Shown here piece after piece: positions 9,853-19,843 of a DNA stretch of 64,000 bases. Below the pieces are notes generated by a model. It ran no database searches, was not told the DNA's origin, and saw only the letters and a program-made list of their open reading frames with translations. Both the position numbers and the translations under genes were made by a program. How positions within the stretch are numbered: the stretch's first letter is position 1; the number at the start of each line of letters is the position of its first letter. Origin of the DNA: Kosakonia oryzae (GTDB lineage: Bacteria; Pseudomonadota; Gammaproteobacteria; Enterobacterales; Enterobacteriaceae); the NCBI RefSeq assembly GCF_001658025.2, contig NZ_CP014007.2, positions 4,340,001 through 4,404,000 of the forward strand, read 5' to 3'.

Positions 9853-11193
9853 TCAATGACGTCCAAAGACCGGGCGTTTTTTGTCAAACGTCCAGCCCGG
9901 GATGAGGTACTGCATCGGGCCTGCGTCATTGCGCGCGCCGCCAGGCAGTTTTTTATAGGCGGCATGTGCTTTCTCGATTTGATGCCAGTCGATCTCCACG
10001 CCGAGGCCTGGCGCATCCGGCACGGCAATTTTGCCCTGCCTGATTTCCAGCGGCTGTTGGGTCAGGCGGGCATCGCCCTCCTGCCAGATCCAGTGGGTGT
10101 CGATAGCGGTTGGTGTTCCCGGTGCAGCGGCGCCGACATGGGTAAACATCGCCAGTGAAATATCGAAATGGTTGTTGGAGTGACAGCCCCAGGTCAGCCC
10201 CCAGTCATCGCACAACTGCGCAACCCGCACGGCGCCGGAGAGTGTCCAGAAGTGCGGATCCGCCAGTGGAATATCGACAGCATTCAGCATCACCGCGTGA
10301 CCCATTTCTCGCCAGTTGGTGGCGATCATATTGGTGGCGACCGGCAGACCGGTAGCGCGGCGGAACTCCGCCATCACTTCGCGGCCAGAGAACCCCTGCT
10401 CGGCACCGCACGGATCTTCGGCGTAGGTCAGCACATCATTCAGCCCTTTACACAGGCTAATGGCTTCGTCCAGCAGCCAGGCGCCGTTCGGGTCCACCGT
10501 AATGCGCGCATTCGGGAAGCGTTTTTTCAACGCCTTCACGGTTTCGATCTCTTGCTCACCGGGCAGGACGCCGCCTTTCAGTTTGAAATCTTTAAAGCCG
10601 TAACGATCCTGCGAGGCCTCCGCCAGACGTACCACCGCATCGCTGGTCATCGCTTCCTGATGACGCAGGCGATACCATTCGTGGCTGCCAGGCGTGGCAT
10701 CCAGATAGGGAAGATCGGTTTTCGTGCGATCGCCGACGTAGAACAGATAACCCAGTACCGTAACGGCATCGCGCTGTTTGCCGGGGCCAAGCAGCTCGCA
10801 CACCGGTACGTTCAGCGCTTTACCAAGCAGATCGAGCAGCGCAGCTTCCAGCGCTGCAACCGCATTGACGCGCAGTTCAAAGGTCCATGCGCCTTTGCCG
10901 AAGGTATCGAAATCCGCCGCCTGGTTGCCTTTATGCACGCGCTGCACCACTTTGTTCAGCCGGGCAACTTCCTGCCCGACCACCATCGGAGTGGCATCAA
11001 CCAGCGTTTTGTAGATCACTTCGCCGCCGGGCGCTTCACCGACGCCAGTATTCCCGGCGTTATCCGTCAGCACGACGATGTTGCGCGTGAAGTAAGCGTT
11101 ATGCGCGCCGCCAATGTTCATCAGCATACTGTCATGCCCGGCGACGGGAATGACTTTCATCCCGGTGATAATCGGGCTGGCTTGTGTATTCAT
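9853..11193 (-). CDS. gudX: Glucarate dehydratase-related protein GudX
   Basis: This 446-residue enolase-superfamily protein is a tandem paralogue of the adjacent GudD, and it conserves the [19 protein letters not shown] and C-H-S-N-N-H-F-D segments. E. coli GudX (glucarate dehydratase-related protein) is known to be a weaker dehydratase than GudD, and its true role is unclear. Its ATG shares one base with the gudP stop codon (TAATG at 11191-11195), so translation is probably coupled. No catalytic residue is obviously lost. Confidence 0.95.
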   Translation of the reverse strand: MNTQASPIITGMKVIPVAGHDSMLMNIGGAHNAYFTRNIVVLTDNAGNTGVGEAPGGEVIYKTLVDATPMVVGQEVARLNKVVQRVHKGNQAADFDTFGKGAWTFELRVNAVAALEAALLDLLGKALNVPVCELLGPGKQRDAVTVLGYLFYVGDRTKTDLPYLDATPGSHEWYRLRHQEAMTSDAVVRLAEASQDRYGFKDFKLKGGVLPGEQEIETVKALKKRFPNARITVDPNGAWLLDEAISLCKGLNDVLTYAEDPCGAEQGFSGREVMAEFRRATGLPVATNMIATNWREMGHAVMLNAVDIPLADPHFWTLSGAVRVAQLCDDWGLTWGCHSNNHFDISLAMFTHVGAAAPGTPTAIDTHWIWQEGDARLTQQPLEIRQGKIAVPDAPGLGVEIDWHQIEKAHAAYKKLPGGARNDAGPMQYLIPGWTFDKKRPVFGRH

Positions 11194-12545
11194 TACTCGC
11201 GTCCTGTAGGTTTCAGTACGATACGTTTGATATCGCCGACCAGTACCAGATAGCTCAATACCGCCACCAGCGCATGGATACCGACATAAATCAGCGCGCC
11301 ATTAAACGAACCGGTAGAGCCAACGATGTAGCCGATAGCAATGGGCGTCACGATACCGGAGATGTTGCCGAACATATTGAACAGGCCGCCGCTCAGACCG
11401 CTGATCTCTTTCGGCGCGGTATCTGCCATCACCGCCCAGCCCAGCGCGCCAATCCCTTTACCAAAGAAGGCCAGCGACATAAAGCCGATGATCATCATTT
11501 CCGAGTTGGTGTAGTTACAGAACACCATGCTCATCGACAGCAGCATACCCAGTACGATCGGTGTTTTGCGGGCCATATTCAGCGAGCCGTAGCGACGCAT
11601 TAACCAGTCTGAAATGATGCCGCCAAGCACGCCACCGACAAACCCGCAAATAGCCGGAATTGACGCCACAAAACCGGCCTTCAGAATCGACATGCCGCGC
11701 GCCTGCACCAGATACACCGGGAACCAGGTGATGAAGAAGTAAGTCAGGGCGTTAATGCAGTACTGCCCCAGGTAGACGCCGATCATCATGCGCGAACCCA
11801 GCAGTTGCTTAATCTGCCCCCATTTTTCCGCGAACGGGACACTGTGAGTATTGTTCTTCTGATCCATGTTGATCAGCGCGCCGCCTTCGGCAATGTACTC
11901 CAGCTCCTTCTTGTTGACGCCAGGGTGCTGATTCGGCTCGTGGATCATTTTCTGCCACAGCAGACTGATGAAGATCCCTAAACCACCCATGAAGAAGAAG
12001 ACGTGCGACCAGCCCACTTCGTGCGTCAGCCAGCCCATGATCGGCGCAAAAATAACGGTCGCGAAATATTGTGCGGAGTTAAAAATCGCCACCGCCGTGC
12101 CCCTCTCCTGCGCCGGGAACCAGGCCGCAACGATACGGCTGTTACCGGGGAAGGAGGGCGATTCGGCCAGGCCGACCATAAAACGCAGAGTAAAGAGAGC
12201 CACGATGATGCCGAAGCCACTGAAGATATCGACAAAGCCCTGCAATAAGGTGAACAGCGACCAGGTAAAGATGGACCAGAAATAGACCCGTTTGGAGCCG
12301 AAGCGGTCAAGCAACCAGCCGCCCGGGATCTGGCCAATCACATAGGCCCATGAAAATGCAGAAAAAACATAGCCCATGGCGACCGAATCAAGACCGATGG
12401 CTTTGGACATCTCCGAACCAGCAATCGACAATGTTGCGCGATCGCCGTAGTTGAAGGATGTGACGATAAACAGCATCACCACTATCCAGTAGCGGGCGTT
12501 TGTGCGCTTTTCAGCGCCGCTCGCCGCCTGGCTGAATGTACTCAT
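11193..12545 (-). CDS. gudP: D-glucarate/galactarate MFS importer GudP
   Basis: The 450-residue protein is a major facilitator of the anion:cation symporter type with about 12 predicted membrane segments. It has the characteristic G-D-R-A-T loop after the first helix and [12 protein letters not shown] after the second, which match the family's D-R-x-x-x and G-x-x-x-D-R-x-G-x-R/K signatures. It imports glucarate and is the first gene of the gud operon. The start [20 protein letters not shown] is consistent with E. coli GudP. The 377-bp region upstream probably carries the operon promoter, which in E. coli responds to the CdaR activator. Confidence 0.95.
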   Translation of the reverse strand: MSTFSQAASGAEKRTNARYWIVVMLFIVTSFNYGDRATLSIAGSEMSKAIGLDSVAMGYVFSAFSWAYVIGQIPGGWLLDRFGSKRVYFWSIFTWSLFTLLQGFVDIFSGFGIIVALFTLRFMVGLAESPSFPGNSRIVAAWFPAQERGTAVAIFNSAQYFATVIFAPIMGWLTHEVGWSHVFFFMGGLGIFISLLWQKMIHEPNQHPGVNKKELEYIAEGGALINMDQKNNTHSVPFAEKWGQIKQLLGSRMMIGVYLGQYCINALTYFFITWFPVYLVQARGMSILKAGFVASIPAICGFVGGVLGGIISDWLMRRYGSLNMARKTPIVLGMLLSMSMVFCNYTNSEMMIIGFMSLAFFGKGIGALGWAVMADTAPKEISGLSGGLFNMFGNISGIVTPIAIGYIVGSTGSFNGALIYVGIHALVAVLSYLVLVGDIKRIVLKPTGRE

Positions 12546-12892
12546 GGTTGTACTCCCGAAGCATCAATGTTCTTTGTACATTCATCCTGTACGGCACAAC
12601 CTGTAGGGGAAGACAGGATGATGTAGTGTGTTTTTTGCTATTCCTGCCGGGGTTTTTCCCGTTAGCGGAACGCATTTTTTAACTGGCGAGAAAAGTATAA
12701 GAAGCGGCCTTTCAACACTCACCGTGCAACAACACAACATTCATCGGGCCCGGCAAGTTGCTTTATTGCATTAGCCCAGGGTGATGGGGAGTACTTCACG
12801 GAAATGGAAGCCGGGGATCGGCAAAGAAGATCAGACGAAGGTAGAGATCGAAGAATGTGAAATGCGTCGCTTGACGCCATAAAAAGAGAGTA
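12546..12892. other. gudP upstream region, no gene recognised
   Basis: About 350 bp lie between the gudP start and the yqcA 3' end. No open frame here looks like a protein family I know. The sequence near gudP contains GTAC-centred half-sites (GTACATTCATCCTGTAC at about 12577-12593) that could be part of an operator, but I cannot assign a CdaR site with confidence. I did not find a strong sigma-70 promoter, which would fit activator dependence. Confidence 0.4.
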
Positions 12893-12920
12893 TTTTCCCT
12901 CCCCGGATGAGGAGGGAAAA
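12893..12920 (-). terminator. Hairpin directly after yqcA
   Basis: A 10-bp stem (12893-12902 with 12911-12920; TTTTCCCTCC/GGAGGGAAAA) starts two bases beyond the yqcA stop codon. On the minus strand it is followed only by a short, late T-rich stretch. It is therefore a plausible but imperfect intrinsic terminator of the yqcC-truC-yqcA operon. Confidence 0.55.
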
Positions 12921-12922
12921 CG

Positions 12923-13372
12923 TTATTTCAGCAACGTTGCCCAGTGTTCAACCCACGGATTTGACACGCTTTCCGGCTCCGGGTCTTCATTCGCGTCAAT
13001 CAGCAGCATATCACCGATGCGCTGTGCGCTCTGCTCCTGCAACAACGCATCAAACTGTTTGCCGCCGCCGCAGAAATTGGCGTATGTGCTATCGCCCAGG
13101 GCAATCACACCATAATGTAAATCCGGCTGGTAACCCACGGTATCGCGCAGGTAGTGGAACAACGGCGCAATGCTGTCCGGCAAATCGCCCTGCCCGGTCG
13201 TCGACGTTACCACCAGCGCGTAATGGCCTTTGTTGTTATCCCAGTCCGCCGCAGTAGGATCTTCAAACACCGTCGCGCTATGGCCGTGCGCGTTTAAGAT
13301 TTCCTGCGCTTCTTCCGCCACCAGCAGCGAATTACCGTACATGGTGCCAACAAAAATTCCGACCTTCGCCAT
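12923..13372 (-). CDS. yqcA: Flavodoxin YqcA
   Basis: This protein of about 149 residues has the flavodoxin fold. The FMN-phosphate loop is near the N-terminus (F-V-G-T-M-Y-G-N-S), followed by [13 protein letters not shown] and A-L-G-D-S-T-Y. I chose the ATG at 13370-13372 (MAKVGIFVG), because a GGAG sequence lies eight bases upstream and it matches E. coli YqcA. ATGs a few codons upstream overlap the truC stop and have poor spacing. YqcA is a short-chain flavodoxin related to MioC whose electron partner is not established. It ends the yqcC-truC-yqcA operon. Confidence 0.93.
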   Translation of the reverse strand: MAKVGIFVGTMYGNSLLVAEEAQEILNAHGHSATVFEDPTAADWDNNKGHYALVVTSTTGQGDLPDSIAPLFHYLRDTVGYQPDLHYGVIALGDSTYANFCGGGKQFDALLQEQSAQRIGDMLLIDANEDPEPESVSNPWVEHWATLLK

Positions 13373-13377
13373 GCTCA

Positions 13378-14172
13378 TCACTCCTTGTGTGATTCGAGAT
13401 GGCCCTCATCCTGACCGTTCAGCGACGCAAACTCAACCCTTTCATTCTCAGGGAGAAGCCCGCGCCAGCCGAAGTGCGACAGCGCCTGCATCCACACCGC
13501 ATCCAGACCAGCGCGCAGCGTTAAGGCTTCGCCGGTAAACGGATGCGTGAGCGTTAACTGGCTGGCATGCAGCATCAGCCGCTGACAACCAAAATGCTCT
13601 GCGGCGCTGCGGTTTTGCCGCAAATCACCGTGCTTGCTGTCACCAATGATCGGATGGCGTAAGTGCGCCAGATGGCGGCGTAACTGATGTTTGCGCCCGG
13701 TTTTCGGTTCCAGTTCAACCAGCCCATAACGGGTGGTCGGAAATTTACTGGTCGCCACGGACATTTCGGTGGTCGCCAGCCCACGATAATGGGTTACCGC
13801 AGGCTGCGGATCTTTATTCGCGCGGGCGAATTTGTCAGCGACTTTGTCCAGCTCCTCCACCAGCGGGTAATCAAGCAGTGCCTCTTCCATCAACCAACCG
13901 CGCACAATTGCGTGATAGCGTTTCTGGATTTGATGCTGCTCAAACTGCTGCGCCAGGCGGCGGCCCGCTTCACTGGAAAGGCCCATTAATAAAACGCCGG
14001 ATGTTGGCCTGTCGAGACGGTGCGCGGTAAAAACATGCTGGCCGATTTGGTCGCGCACGGTTTGCATTACCACCACTTTTTCATCGCGCTCCAGCCAGCT
14101 ACGATGTACCAGCCAGCCGGAAGGTTTGTTCACCGCCACCAGCCATTCGTCCTGGTAAATAATCTCCAGCAT
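13378..14172 (-). CDS. truC: tRNA pseudouridine(65) synthase TruC
   Basis: The 264-residue protein is an RluA-family pseudouridine synthase with the catalytic motif H-R-L-D-R-P-T-S-G near residue 54, whose aspartate is the nucleophile. TruC isomerises U65 in the acceptor stem of certain tRNAs. Its start codon shares one base with the yqcC stop (TAATG at 14170-14174), and its last codons (cac aag gag tga) supply the ribosome binding site for yqcA. Length and order agree with E. coli. Confidence 0.95.
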   Translation of the reverse strand: MLEIIYQDEWLVAVNKPSGWLVHRSWLERDEKVVVMQTVRDQIGQHVFTAHRLDRPTSGVLLMGLSSEAGRRLAQQFEQHQIQKRYHAIVRGWLMEEALLDYPLVEELDKVADKFARANKDPQPAVTHYRGLATTEMSVATSKFPTTRYGLVELEPKTGRKHQLRRHLAHLRHPIIGDSKHGDLRQNRSAAEHFGCQRLMLHASQLTLTHPFTGEALTLRAGLDAVWMQALSHFGWRGLLPENERVEFASLNGQDEGHLESHKE

Positions 14173-14501
14173 TAGTCATCTTCGCCAGCGAACAGCGCGT
14201 CAAGCTGCTGAAGGTGAACCAGCATCACCTCACGGGAGGGGTGCGTGGCGTCAACAGCGATTTCATAATAGGGCGCGATGGCAAACGCCTGCGGTAGCGG
14301 CTGCTGGCCATCCAGCAGCGCGTGCATACGTGGAATTAATACCCATTGCAGCCACTCGAACGGCTCCAGGGTATCCATACAGAAGGGTTGCGTGCTTGTA
14401 AAAGCATCCGGTGCTGGCGCCACGCTTTGCCATAGATTTTGCTTGCGCAGTTGCGCTTCGAGTTGATGAAGTTGCTCGCGCACTCGTTGATGAAGAGTCA
14501 T
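14172..14501 (-). CDS. yqcC: Conserved protein YqcC (DUF446)
   Basis: This small acidic protein of 109 residues is of unknown function. The text Q-P-F-C-M-D-T-L-E-P-F-E-W-L-Q-W-V-L-I-P-R-M is characteristic of YqcC. I start it at the ATG at 14499-14501 (MTLHQRVREQL), which has a G-rich ribosome binding site just upstream and matches the E. coli length. A longer frame to 14555 would run into the CsrB terminator. It heads the yqcC-truC-yqcA operon, immediately downstream of csrB on the same strand. Confidence 0.9.
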   Translation of the reverse strand: MTLHQRVREQLHQLEAQLRKQNLWQSVAPAPDAFTSTQPFCMDTLEPFEWLQWVLIPRMHALLDGQQPLPQAFAIAPYYEIAVDATHPSREVMLVHLQQLDALFAGEDD

Positions 14502-14557
14502 AAAAACCCCCGCTAGAAAACAGACTGGCGCGCAGCATAGCAAAGACCAGAGCAAAT

Positions 14558-14590
14558 AAAAAAAGGGAGCACTGTAAAAACAGTGCTCCC
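14558..14590 (-). terminator. csrB intrinsic terminator
   Basis: An 11-bp perfect stem (GGGAGCACTGT at 14565-14575 with ACAGTGCTCCC at 14580-14590) is followed on the minus strand by a T tract (14558-14564). Confidence 0.95.
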
Positions 14591-14923
14591 GGTTCGTTTC
14601 GTAGCAGTCCGGCTACTCGTTGTGCTCCCTGCTCATCCTTGAAAACTTTTCCTGTGGTCTCCTGACCGGTTCATCCGTGAACTGTGCATCATGCTCACAC
14701 CACCCCGATGTGACTTAGCCTCATCCTTAATGCGTGTCCCTGATCATCCTGATCTGCCGGCCATCCTGACCGACTCTCATTCTCCTTCCTGGAGGTGTCC
14801 CTTAACGCAATCCTGCGTTGTCCTGCTGCTTCATCCTGAAGCCTTTCCCTGTAGCACCTTCCCGGTGTGTCCCTGAAGCAACATCATCCTGATGTACGCT
14901 TCGTTGTCAGACTCCCTGTCGAC
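14558..14923 (-). ncRNA. csrB: CsrB regulatory RNA (CsrA sponge)
   Basis: Read on the minus strand, the RNA begins GTCGACAGGGAGTC (14923 downwards) and ends in a strong terminator, giving about 366 nt against 369 nt in E. coli. I count about 22 GGA motifs, many as CAGGA or CAGGGA in apparent hairpin loops such as cttcaGGAtgaag. The 5' end and the 3' portion (AAGGATGAGCAGGGAGCA, then the terminator) match E. coli CsrB closely, while the middle has diverged and keeps the GGA spacing. CsrB binds many CsrA dimers and relieves CsrA repression of translation. Its position between syd and yqcC is the conserved enteric locus. Small open frames over this interval are not genes. Confidence 0.97.
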
Positions 14924-15097
14924 AGAAACAGAATTACCCATTCTGCTCCCCCTTACAAGAACACCTAACGCAAATTTTCTTTTGAATGAAACCCTTTATA
15001 TGCAAGGGTTAAAGCGTAACGTTATGAAATTAAATAAGTATAGGGGGAATAGCACAATGACAGTATGGCAAATGTCCTGGCGATCTCTCACAGGTCG

Positions 15098-15115
15098 TGT
15101 AAGAGATCTCGCACA
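15098..15115. promoter_or_regulatory. UvrY (BarA-UvrY) binding inverted repeat upstream of csrB
   Basis: The 18-bp sequence TGTAAGAGATCTCGCACA is a near-perfect palindrome centred on AGATCT. It matches the inverted repeat known to bind phospho-UvrY/SirA/GacA in enterobacteria and pseudomonads. It is centred about 184 bp upstream of the inferred csrB start at 14923, similar to its place in E. coli, and lies just beyond the 3' end of syd. With barA in the same window, both ends of this pathway are visible. Confidence 0.85.
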
Positions 15116-15134
15116 AGCAGAGTAGCAACGGGGA

Positions 15135-15686
15135 CTACACGACAGGTTCAAGCTGGTTAAGAAAATTCGCAAGGCTCGGGGCCAGAACGGTGCGCTGGCG
15201 GGTACCCAGCGTCTCTTGCACCACTTCACCACTCAGGTTACACAGCGAAATGACATCCAGCTCGCTATCAAGTGTGGCGATAAACAACGTCGGCGAAAGC
15301 TTTAATCTTTTCTGCGTGACAAGATGACCAATCAGGTTTTCCTGTACGCGCAGAAAATCTTCTTCGCTCCAGGTTTGCAGCAGCGTCAGCGTCAGCGGCA
15401 GTGCGCCAAGGCGCGCGTGCATATCCCCGGCGAATTGCGTGGTATAAAACGTATGAACCGGCGTTTGTACCACAATGTCCATCGCCTGCTCAACCGGGTT
15501 TACGTTCGGTTGCGCGGAGAATGGCTGCGGTTGCCAAATCACATACTCATCGGTTGAAGAGATAATGCAGGGTGATGGAATCCCGTGCAGCTCCTCGCTT
15601 TGTGGCCAGGTGCCGCGCGCTGCGTGCCACGCGTCGCAATAACGTTCCGTAAAAGCTTTCAGCGCAATGGCCGTCTCGTTTTCCAC
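15135..15686 (-). CDS. syd: SecY-interacting protein Syd
   Basis: This acidic cytosolic protein of 183 residues (E. coli Syd 181) contains the family segments [12 protein letters not shown] and [10 protein letters not shown]. Syd binds SecY and has been proposed to monitor or proofread SecYEG complexes; it is dispensable. It is divergent from queF with 69 bp between starts. Downstream on the same strand lie the csrB control region and csrB. Confidence 0.95.
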   Translation of the reverse strand: MENETAIALKAFTERYCDAWHAARGTWPQSEELHGIPSPCIISSTDEYVIWQPQPFSAQPNVNPVEQAMDIVVQTPVHTFYTTQFAGDMHARLGALPLTLTLLQTWSEEDFLRVQENLIGHLVTQKRLKLSPTLFIATLDSELDVISLCNLSGEVVQETLGTRQRTVLAPSLANFLNQLEPVV

Positions 15687-15755
15687 CGATTTCTCTCTTC
15701 ATCTAAGCCAGGATAAACTCTGCGTAATAGTTTACCTGCAAAATGGCGATGAAAC

Positions 15756-16601
15756 ATGTCTTCTTACGATAACCACCAGGCGCTGGCTGGCCTGACTCTT
15801 GGCAAAACCACTGATTACCGCGATACCTACGACGCCAGCCTGTTGCAGGGCGTTCCCCGTTCATTAAATCGCGATCCGCTGGGCCTGACGGCCGGGAATC
15901 TTCCTTTTCAGGGAGCGGATATCTGGACGCTTTATGAACTCTCCTGGCTGAATGCCAAAGGTTTACCGCAGGTGGCGGTAGGCCACGTCGAACTGGATCA
16001 CGCCAGCGTGAATCTGGTGGAATCGAAAAGCTTTAAACTCTATCTCAACAGTTTTAACCAGACGCGCTTCGCCAGTTGGGATGAGGTACGCGACACTCTA
16101 CAACGCGATTTGAGCGCCTGCGCGCAAGGCAACGTCAGCGTGGCGCTGTACCGTATTGATGAACTGGAAGGCCAGCCGATCGCCCATTTCCATGGCACCT
16201 GTATTGACGAGCAGGACATTGAAATCGAGAGCTATGCCTTTGATGCTGCGTGGCTGACGGACGCCGCCAGCGGCAAAGTGGTTGAAGAGACGCTGGTCAG
16301 CCATCTGCTGAAATCAAACTGTCTGATTACCCACCAGCCGGACTGGGGCTCTGTGCAGATCCAGTACCGGGGGCCAAAGATCGATCGCGAGAAACTGCTG
16401 CGCTATCTGGTCTCTTTCCGCCATCACAACGAGTTTCACGAGCAGTGCGTTGAGCGCATTTTTACCGACATTCAGCGCTTCTGCCAGCCAGAAAAACTGA
16501 GCGTTTACGCACGCTACACGCGTCGTGGCGGGCTGGATATCAATCCGTGGCGTACCAATACCGATTTCATCCCTGCAACCGGGCGTCTGGTACGTCAGTA
16601 A
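15756..16601 (+). CDS. queF: NADPH-dependent 7-cyano-7-deazaguanine reductase QueF
   Basis: This 281-residue long-form QueF (E. coli 282) catalyses the four-electron reduction of preQ0 nitrile to preQ1 for queuosine synthesis. The thioimide-forming cysteine is Cys189 (K-S-N-C-L-I-T-H), with the conserved aspartate Asp196 seven residues on. The NADPH motif E-S-K-S-F-K-L-Y lies at about 89-96. The start [16 protein letters not shown] fits the family exactly. Confidence 0.97.
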   Translation: MSSYDNHQALAGLTLGKTTDYRDTYDASLLQGVPRSLNRDPLGLTAGNLPFQGADIWTLYELSWLNAKGLPQVAVGHVELDHASVNLVESKSFKLYLNSFNQTRFASWDEVRDTLQRDLSACAQGNVSVALYRIDELEGQPIAHFHGTCIDEQDIEIESYAFDAAWLTDAASGKVVEETLVSHLLKSNCLITHQPDWGSVQIQYRGPKIDREKLLRYLVSFRHHNEFHEQCVERIFTDIQRFCQPEKLSVYARYTRRGGLDINPWRTNTDFIPATGRLVRQ

Positions 16602-16688
16602 AACATTTCCCGCCGGGTTGTTAAACGTCATAAGCCAGGGCTATTGTAATCAGTGGGAAGATAAATTCCGTCCCGTTAAGGAGTTCAC

Positions 16689-18053
16689 TTGATTACACAT
16701 ATTAGCCCGCTTGGCTCAATGGATATGCTGTCGCAGTTGGAAGTCGATATGCTTAAACGCACGGCCAGCAGCGACCTTTATCAACTGTTTCGCAACTGCT
16801 CGCTCGCTGTACTGAACTCAGGGAGCCAGACGGATAGCAGCAAAGAGCTGCTTTCCCGCAATGTCGGTTTTGATATCAACGTGTTGCGCCGTGAACGCGG
16901 CGTGAAGCTGGAATTGATCAACCCGCCGGAAGAGGCCTTTGTCGACGGGCGGATCATCCGCTCGTTGCAGGCCAACTTGTTCGCGGTCCTGCGCGATATT
17001 CTCTTCGTCAATGGGCAAATTCATAATGCCGGGCGTTTCCAGCATTTAAATCTGGAAAGCTCTATCCATATTACCAACCTGGTCTTCTCCATTTTGCGTA
17101 ACGCGCGTGCCCTGCACGTCGGCGAAGCGCCAAATATGGTGGTTTGCTGGGGCGGCCACTCGATCAACGAAACCGAGTACCTTTACGCCCGCCGTGTGGG
17201 TACGCAGTTAGGCCTGCGCGAGCTGAATATCTGCACCGGCTGCGGGCCGGGCGCGATGGAAGCGCCAATGAAAGGTGCCGCGGTTGGCCATGCGCAGCAA
17301 CGCTATAAAGATGGTCGTTTTATCGGCATGACCGAGCCATCCATTATCGCCGCTGAGCCGCCGAATCCGCTGGTCAATGAATTGATCATCATGCCGGATA
17401 TTGAAAAACGGCTGGAAGCTTTTGTCCGCATCGCGCACGGGATCATTATCTTTCCTGGCGGCGTGGGCACGGCGGAAGAGCTGCTCTATCTGCTGGGGAT
17501 CCTGATGAATCCGGCGAACAAAAACCAGGTGCTGCCGCTGATCCTTACCGGGCCGAAAGAGAGTGCGGACTACTTCCGCGTTCTGGACGAATTTATTGTC
17601 AATACGCTGGGCGAAGCTGCGCGTCGCCACTACACCATCATCGTTAATGATGCGGCGGAAGTGGCGCGTCAGATGAAAAAAGCCATGCCGCTGGTGAAAG
17701 AGAACCGTCGCGATACCGGGGACGCCTACAGTTTCAACTGGTCAATTCGCATTGCGCCGGATCTGCAAGTGCCGTTCGAACCGACCCATGAAAATATGGC
17801 AAACCTGAAACTCTACCCAGACCAACCGGTAGAAGTGCTGGCGGCGGATCTGCGCCGGGCCTTCTCGGGTATTGTGGCAGGTAACGTGAAAGAGCCTGGT
17901 ATCCGCGCAATTGAAGCGTTTGGTCCCTATAAAATTCACGGTGATAGTGACATGATGCGCCGGATGGACGATCTGTTGCAGGGTTTTGTTGCCCAGCACC
18001 GTATGAAACTCCCTGGTTCCGCTTACATCCCCTGCTACGAAATTTGTACTTAA
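16689..18053 (+). CDS. ppnN: Nucleotide 5'-monophosphate nucleosidase PpnN (YgdH)
   Basis: The 454-residue protein matches E. coli PpnN from its first residue ([15 protein letters not shown]). The start is TTG at 16689-16691, five bases after an AAGGAG ribosome binding site at 16678-16683; no nearby ATG matches the family start. A lysine-decarboxylase-like (LOG) Rossmann domain carries [15 protein letters not shown] and the P-G-G-V-G-T-A-E-E motif. PpnN cleaves nucleoside monophosphates to base and ribose 5-phosphate and is known to be stimulated by (p)ppGpp, the product of RelA at the left end of this window. Confidence 0.96.
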   Translation: MITHISPLGSMDMLSQLEVDMLKRTASSDLYQLFRNCSLAVLNSGSQTDSSKELLSRNVGFDINVLRRERGVKLELINPPEEAFVDGRIIRSLQANLFAVLRDILFVNGQIHNAGRFQHLNLESSIHITNLVFSILRNARALHVGEAPNMVVCWGGHSINETEYLYARRVGTQLGLRELNICTGCGPGAMEAPMKGAAVGHAQQRYKDGRFIGMTEPSIIAAEPPNPLVNELIIMPDIEKRLEAFVRIAHGIIIFPGGVGTAEELLYLLGILMNPANKNQVLPLILTGPKESADYFRVLDEFIVNTLGEAARRHYTIIVNDAAEVARQMKKAMPLVKENRRDTGDAYSFNWSIRIAPDLQVPFEPTHENMANLKLYPDQPVEVLAADLRRAFSGIVAGNVKEPGIRAIEAFGPYKIHGDSDMMRRMDDLLQGFVAQHRMKLPGSAYIPCYEICT

Positions 18054-18064
18054 TTGACCTTTCC

Positions 18065-18087
18065 AGGGCGGAGTCATAATCCGCCCT
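18065..18087 (+). terminator. Hairpin after ppnN
   Basis: An 8-bp perfect stem (AGGGCGGA at 18065-18072 with TCCGCCCT at 18080-18087) begins just after the ppnN stop and is followed by TATAT rather than a strong T run. It is a likely terminator of moderate strength. Confidence 0.6.
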
Positions 18088-18497
18088 TATATCTCGCGTG
18101 TAGCCCATCATTTGCTGACCAGCAATTCATGTATAACAACCGCCTTTAATATCGATAAATAACTGCAAAAACGTTGTTTTGCAGTGCTTTTATCATCTTC
18201 TGTCACCGGTTATTTGATCGCATATCTGGCGAGTGTTAGCCTTTTCGCCCATAAATTTCACATGTTAATAATTAGCCAGATAAATGGTCTAAATATATCC
18301 GTATAAAAAGTGGATTATTGCATTTGAGATCCGCATCACTGATGTTGTCATAACTTATCTGTATCTTTCCGCCGCAAATAGTTACAGGGAGAAATTATAA
18401 AAAAACTGTAATTGGCCGACTTAAATATTGACGCTGACGTTTCCGACATTTGATTTGTCTGCAACGGCAGTATTTTGCTTCCCCAGGAGATGTATAA
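18088..18497. other. AT-rich sdaC upstream region
   Basis: About 410 bp with no gene recognised. It is notably richer in A and T than its flanks and carries the sdaC promoter and probably regulator sites. An AGGAG sequence (18485-18489) lies eight bases before the sdaC start. A CRP-like site is listed separately. Confidence 0.6.
18325..18340. promoter_or_regulatory. Candidate CRP site upstream of sdaC
   Basis: TGAGATCCGCATCACT matches the TGTGA-N6-TCACA core at 8 of 10 positions. E. coli sdaC is known to be CRP-activated, and its upstream text is similar. The site ends about 157 bp before the start codon. I did not find an unambiguous -10/-35 pair, so the assignment is tentative. Confidence 0.45.
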
Positions 18498-19787
18498 ATG
18501 GAAACCATTCAGACTGGCGTAGGAACCTCCGTAGAAACACGCAGTTCATGGCGCAAAACCGACACTATGTGGATGTTGGGCCTTTACGGCACAGCCATCG
18601 GCGCAGGCGTTCTGTTTCTGCCAATTAATGCCGGTGTCGGCGGCCTGATCCCGCTCATCATCATGGCAATTCTCGCTTTCCCGATGACCTACTTCGCCCA
18701 CCGTGGCCTGACCCGCTTTGTGTTGTCCGGTAAAAACCCAGGTGAAGACATTACTGAAGTGGTCGAAGAGCATTTCGGTATCGGCGCTGGTAAGTTGATT
18801 ACCCTGCTTTATTTCTTCGCGATTTATCCGATCCTGCTGGTTTATAGCGTGGCGATCACCAATACCGTGGACAGCTTTATGACCCACCAGTTGGGAATGA
18901 CTCCGCCGCCGCGCGCGATTCTGTCGCTGATCCTTATCGTCGGTATGATGACCATTGTGCGCTTCGGTGAGCAGATGATTGTGAAAGCGATGAGCATCCT
19001 GGTATTTCCGTTCGTTATCGCTCTGATGCTGCTGGCGGTGTACCTGATTCCACAGTGGAACGGTGCCGTGCTGGAAACCCTGTCGCTGAGCAGCGCGTCC
19101 GCCACCGGTCATGGCCTGTGGATGACGCTGTGGCTGGCAATCCCGGTGATGGTGTTCTCGTTTAACCACTCGCCGATCATCTCCTCTTTTGCCGTTGCCA
19201 AGCGTGAAGAGTACGGCGCAGAAGCCGAACGTAAATGCTCCCGCATTCTGGCCTTTGCGCACCTCATGATGGTGATGACCGTTATGTTCTTTGTGTTTAG
19301 CTGTGTGCTGAGCCTGGCGCCCGCCGATCTGGTTTCGGCGAAAGAGCAGAACATCTCCATTCTCTCTTATCTGGCGAACCACTTTAATGCGCCAGTTATC
19401 GCCTGGATGGCGCCGATCATTGCGATGATCGCCATCACCAAATCGTTCCTCGGCCACTACCTGGGCGCCCGTGAAGGCTTTAACGGTATGGTGATTAAGT
19501 CTCTGCGCAGCAAAGGCAAATCCATCGAAATCAACAAACTGAATAAAATTACCGCGCTGTTCATGCTGTTGACCACCTGGGCCGTTGCCACCTTGAACCC
19601 AAGCATTCTGGGTATGATCGAAACCCTGGGTGGGCCAATCATTGCGATGATCCTGTTCCTGATGCCGATGTATGCCATCGCGAAAGTACCGGCAATGCGC
19701 AAATACAGCGGCGCTATCAGCAACATCTTCGTCGTGATTATGGGTCTCATCGCCATCTCCGCGATCTTCTTCTCCCTGTTCAGTTAA
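18498..19787 (+). CDS. sdaC: Serine transporter SdaC
   Basis: This 429-residue protein is the same length as E. coli SdaC and near-identical across its hydrophobic helices. It is a hydroxy/aromatic amino acid permease (HAAAP family) with about 11 membrane segments. The first includes [14 protein letters not shown], the family's substrate/Na-binding unwound helix. It is a proton-coupled serine importer and is followed after 56 bp by the serine deaminase gene sdaB, so uptake and breakdown are co-expressed. Confidence 0.97.
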   Translation: METIQTGVGTSVETRSSWRKTDTMWMLGLYGTAIGAGVLFLPINAGVGGLIPLIIMAILAFPMTYFAHRGLTRFVLSGKNPGEDITEVVEEHFGIGAGKLITLLYFFAIYPILLVYSVAITNTVDSFMTHQLGMTPPPRAILSLILIVGMMTIVRFGEQMIVKAMSILVFPFVIALMLLAVYLIPQWNGAVLETLSLSSASATGHGLWMTLWLAIPVMVFSFNHSPIISSFAVAKREEYGAEAERKCSRILAFAHLMMVMTVMFFVFSCVLSLAPADLVSAKEQNISILSYLANHFNAPVIAWMAPIIAMIAITKSFLGHYLGAREGFNGMVIKSLRSKGKSIEINKLNKITALFMLLTTWAVATLNPSILGMIETLGGPIIAMILFLMPMYAIAKVPAMRKYSGAISNIFVVIMGLIAISAIFFSLFS

Positions 19788-19843
19788 TCTTTTCGCGCCG
19801 TCCTGTCGGGCGGCGCATCCCCTATAGCAATGGATAATGCGTC

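Noticed and set aside
14691-15125. Small plus-strand open frames (61 and 77 codons) over and beside csrB
   Set aside because: They are antisense to CsrB or cover its control region, and their repeated S/P/L content comes from the GGA repeats.
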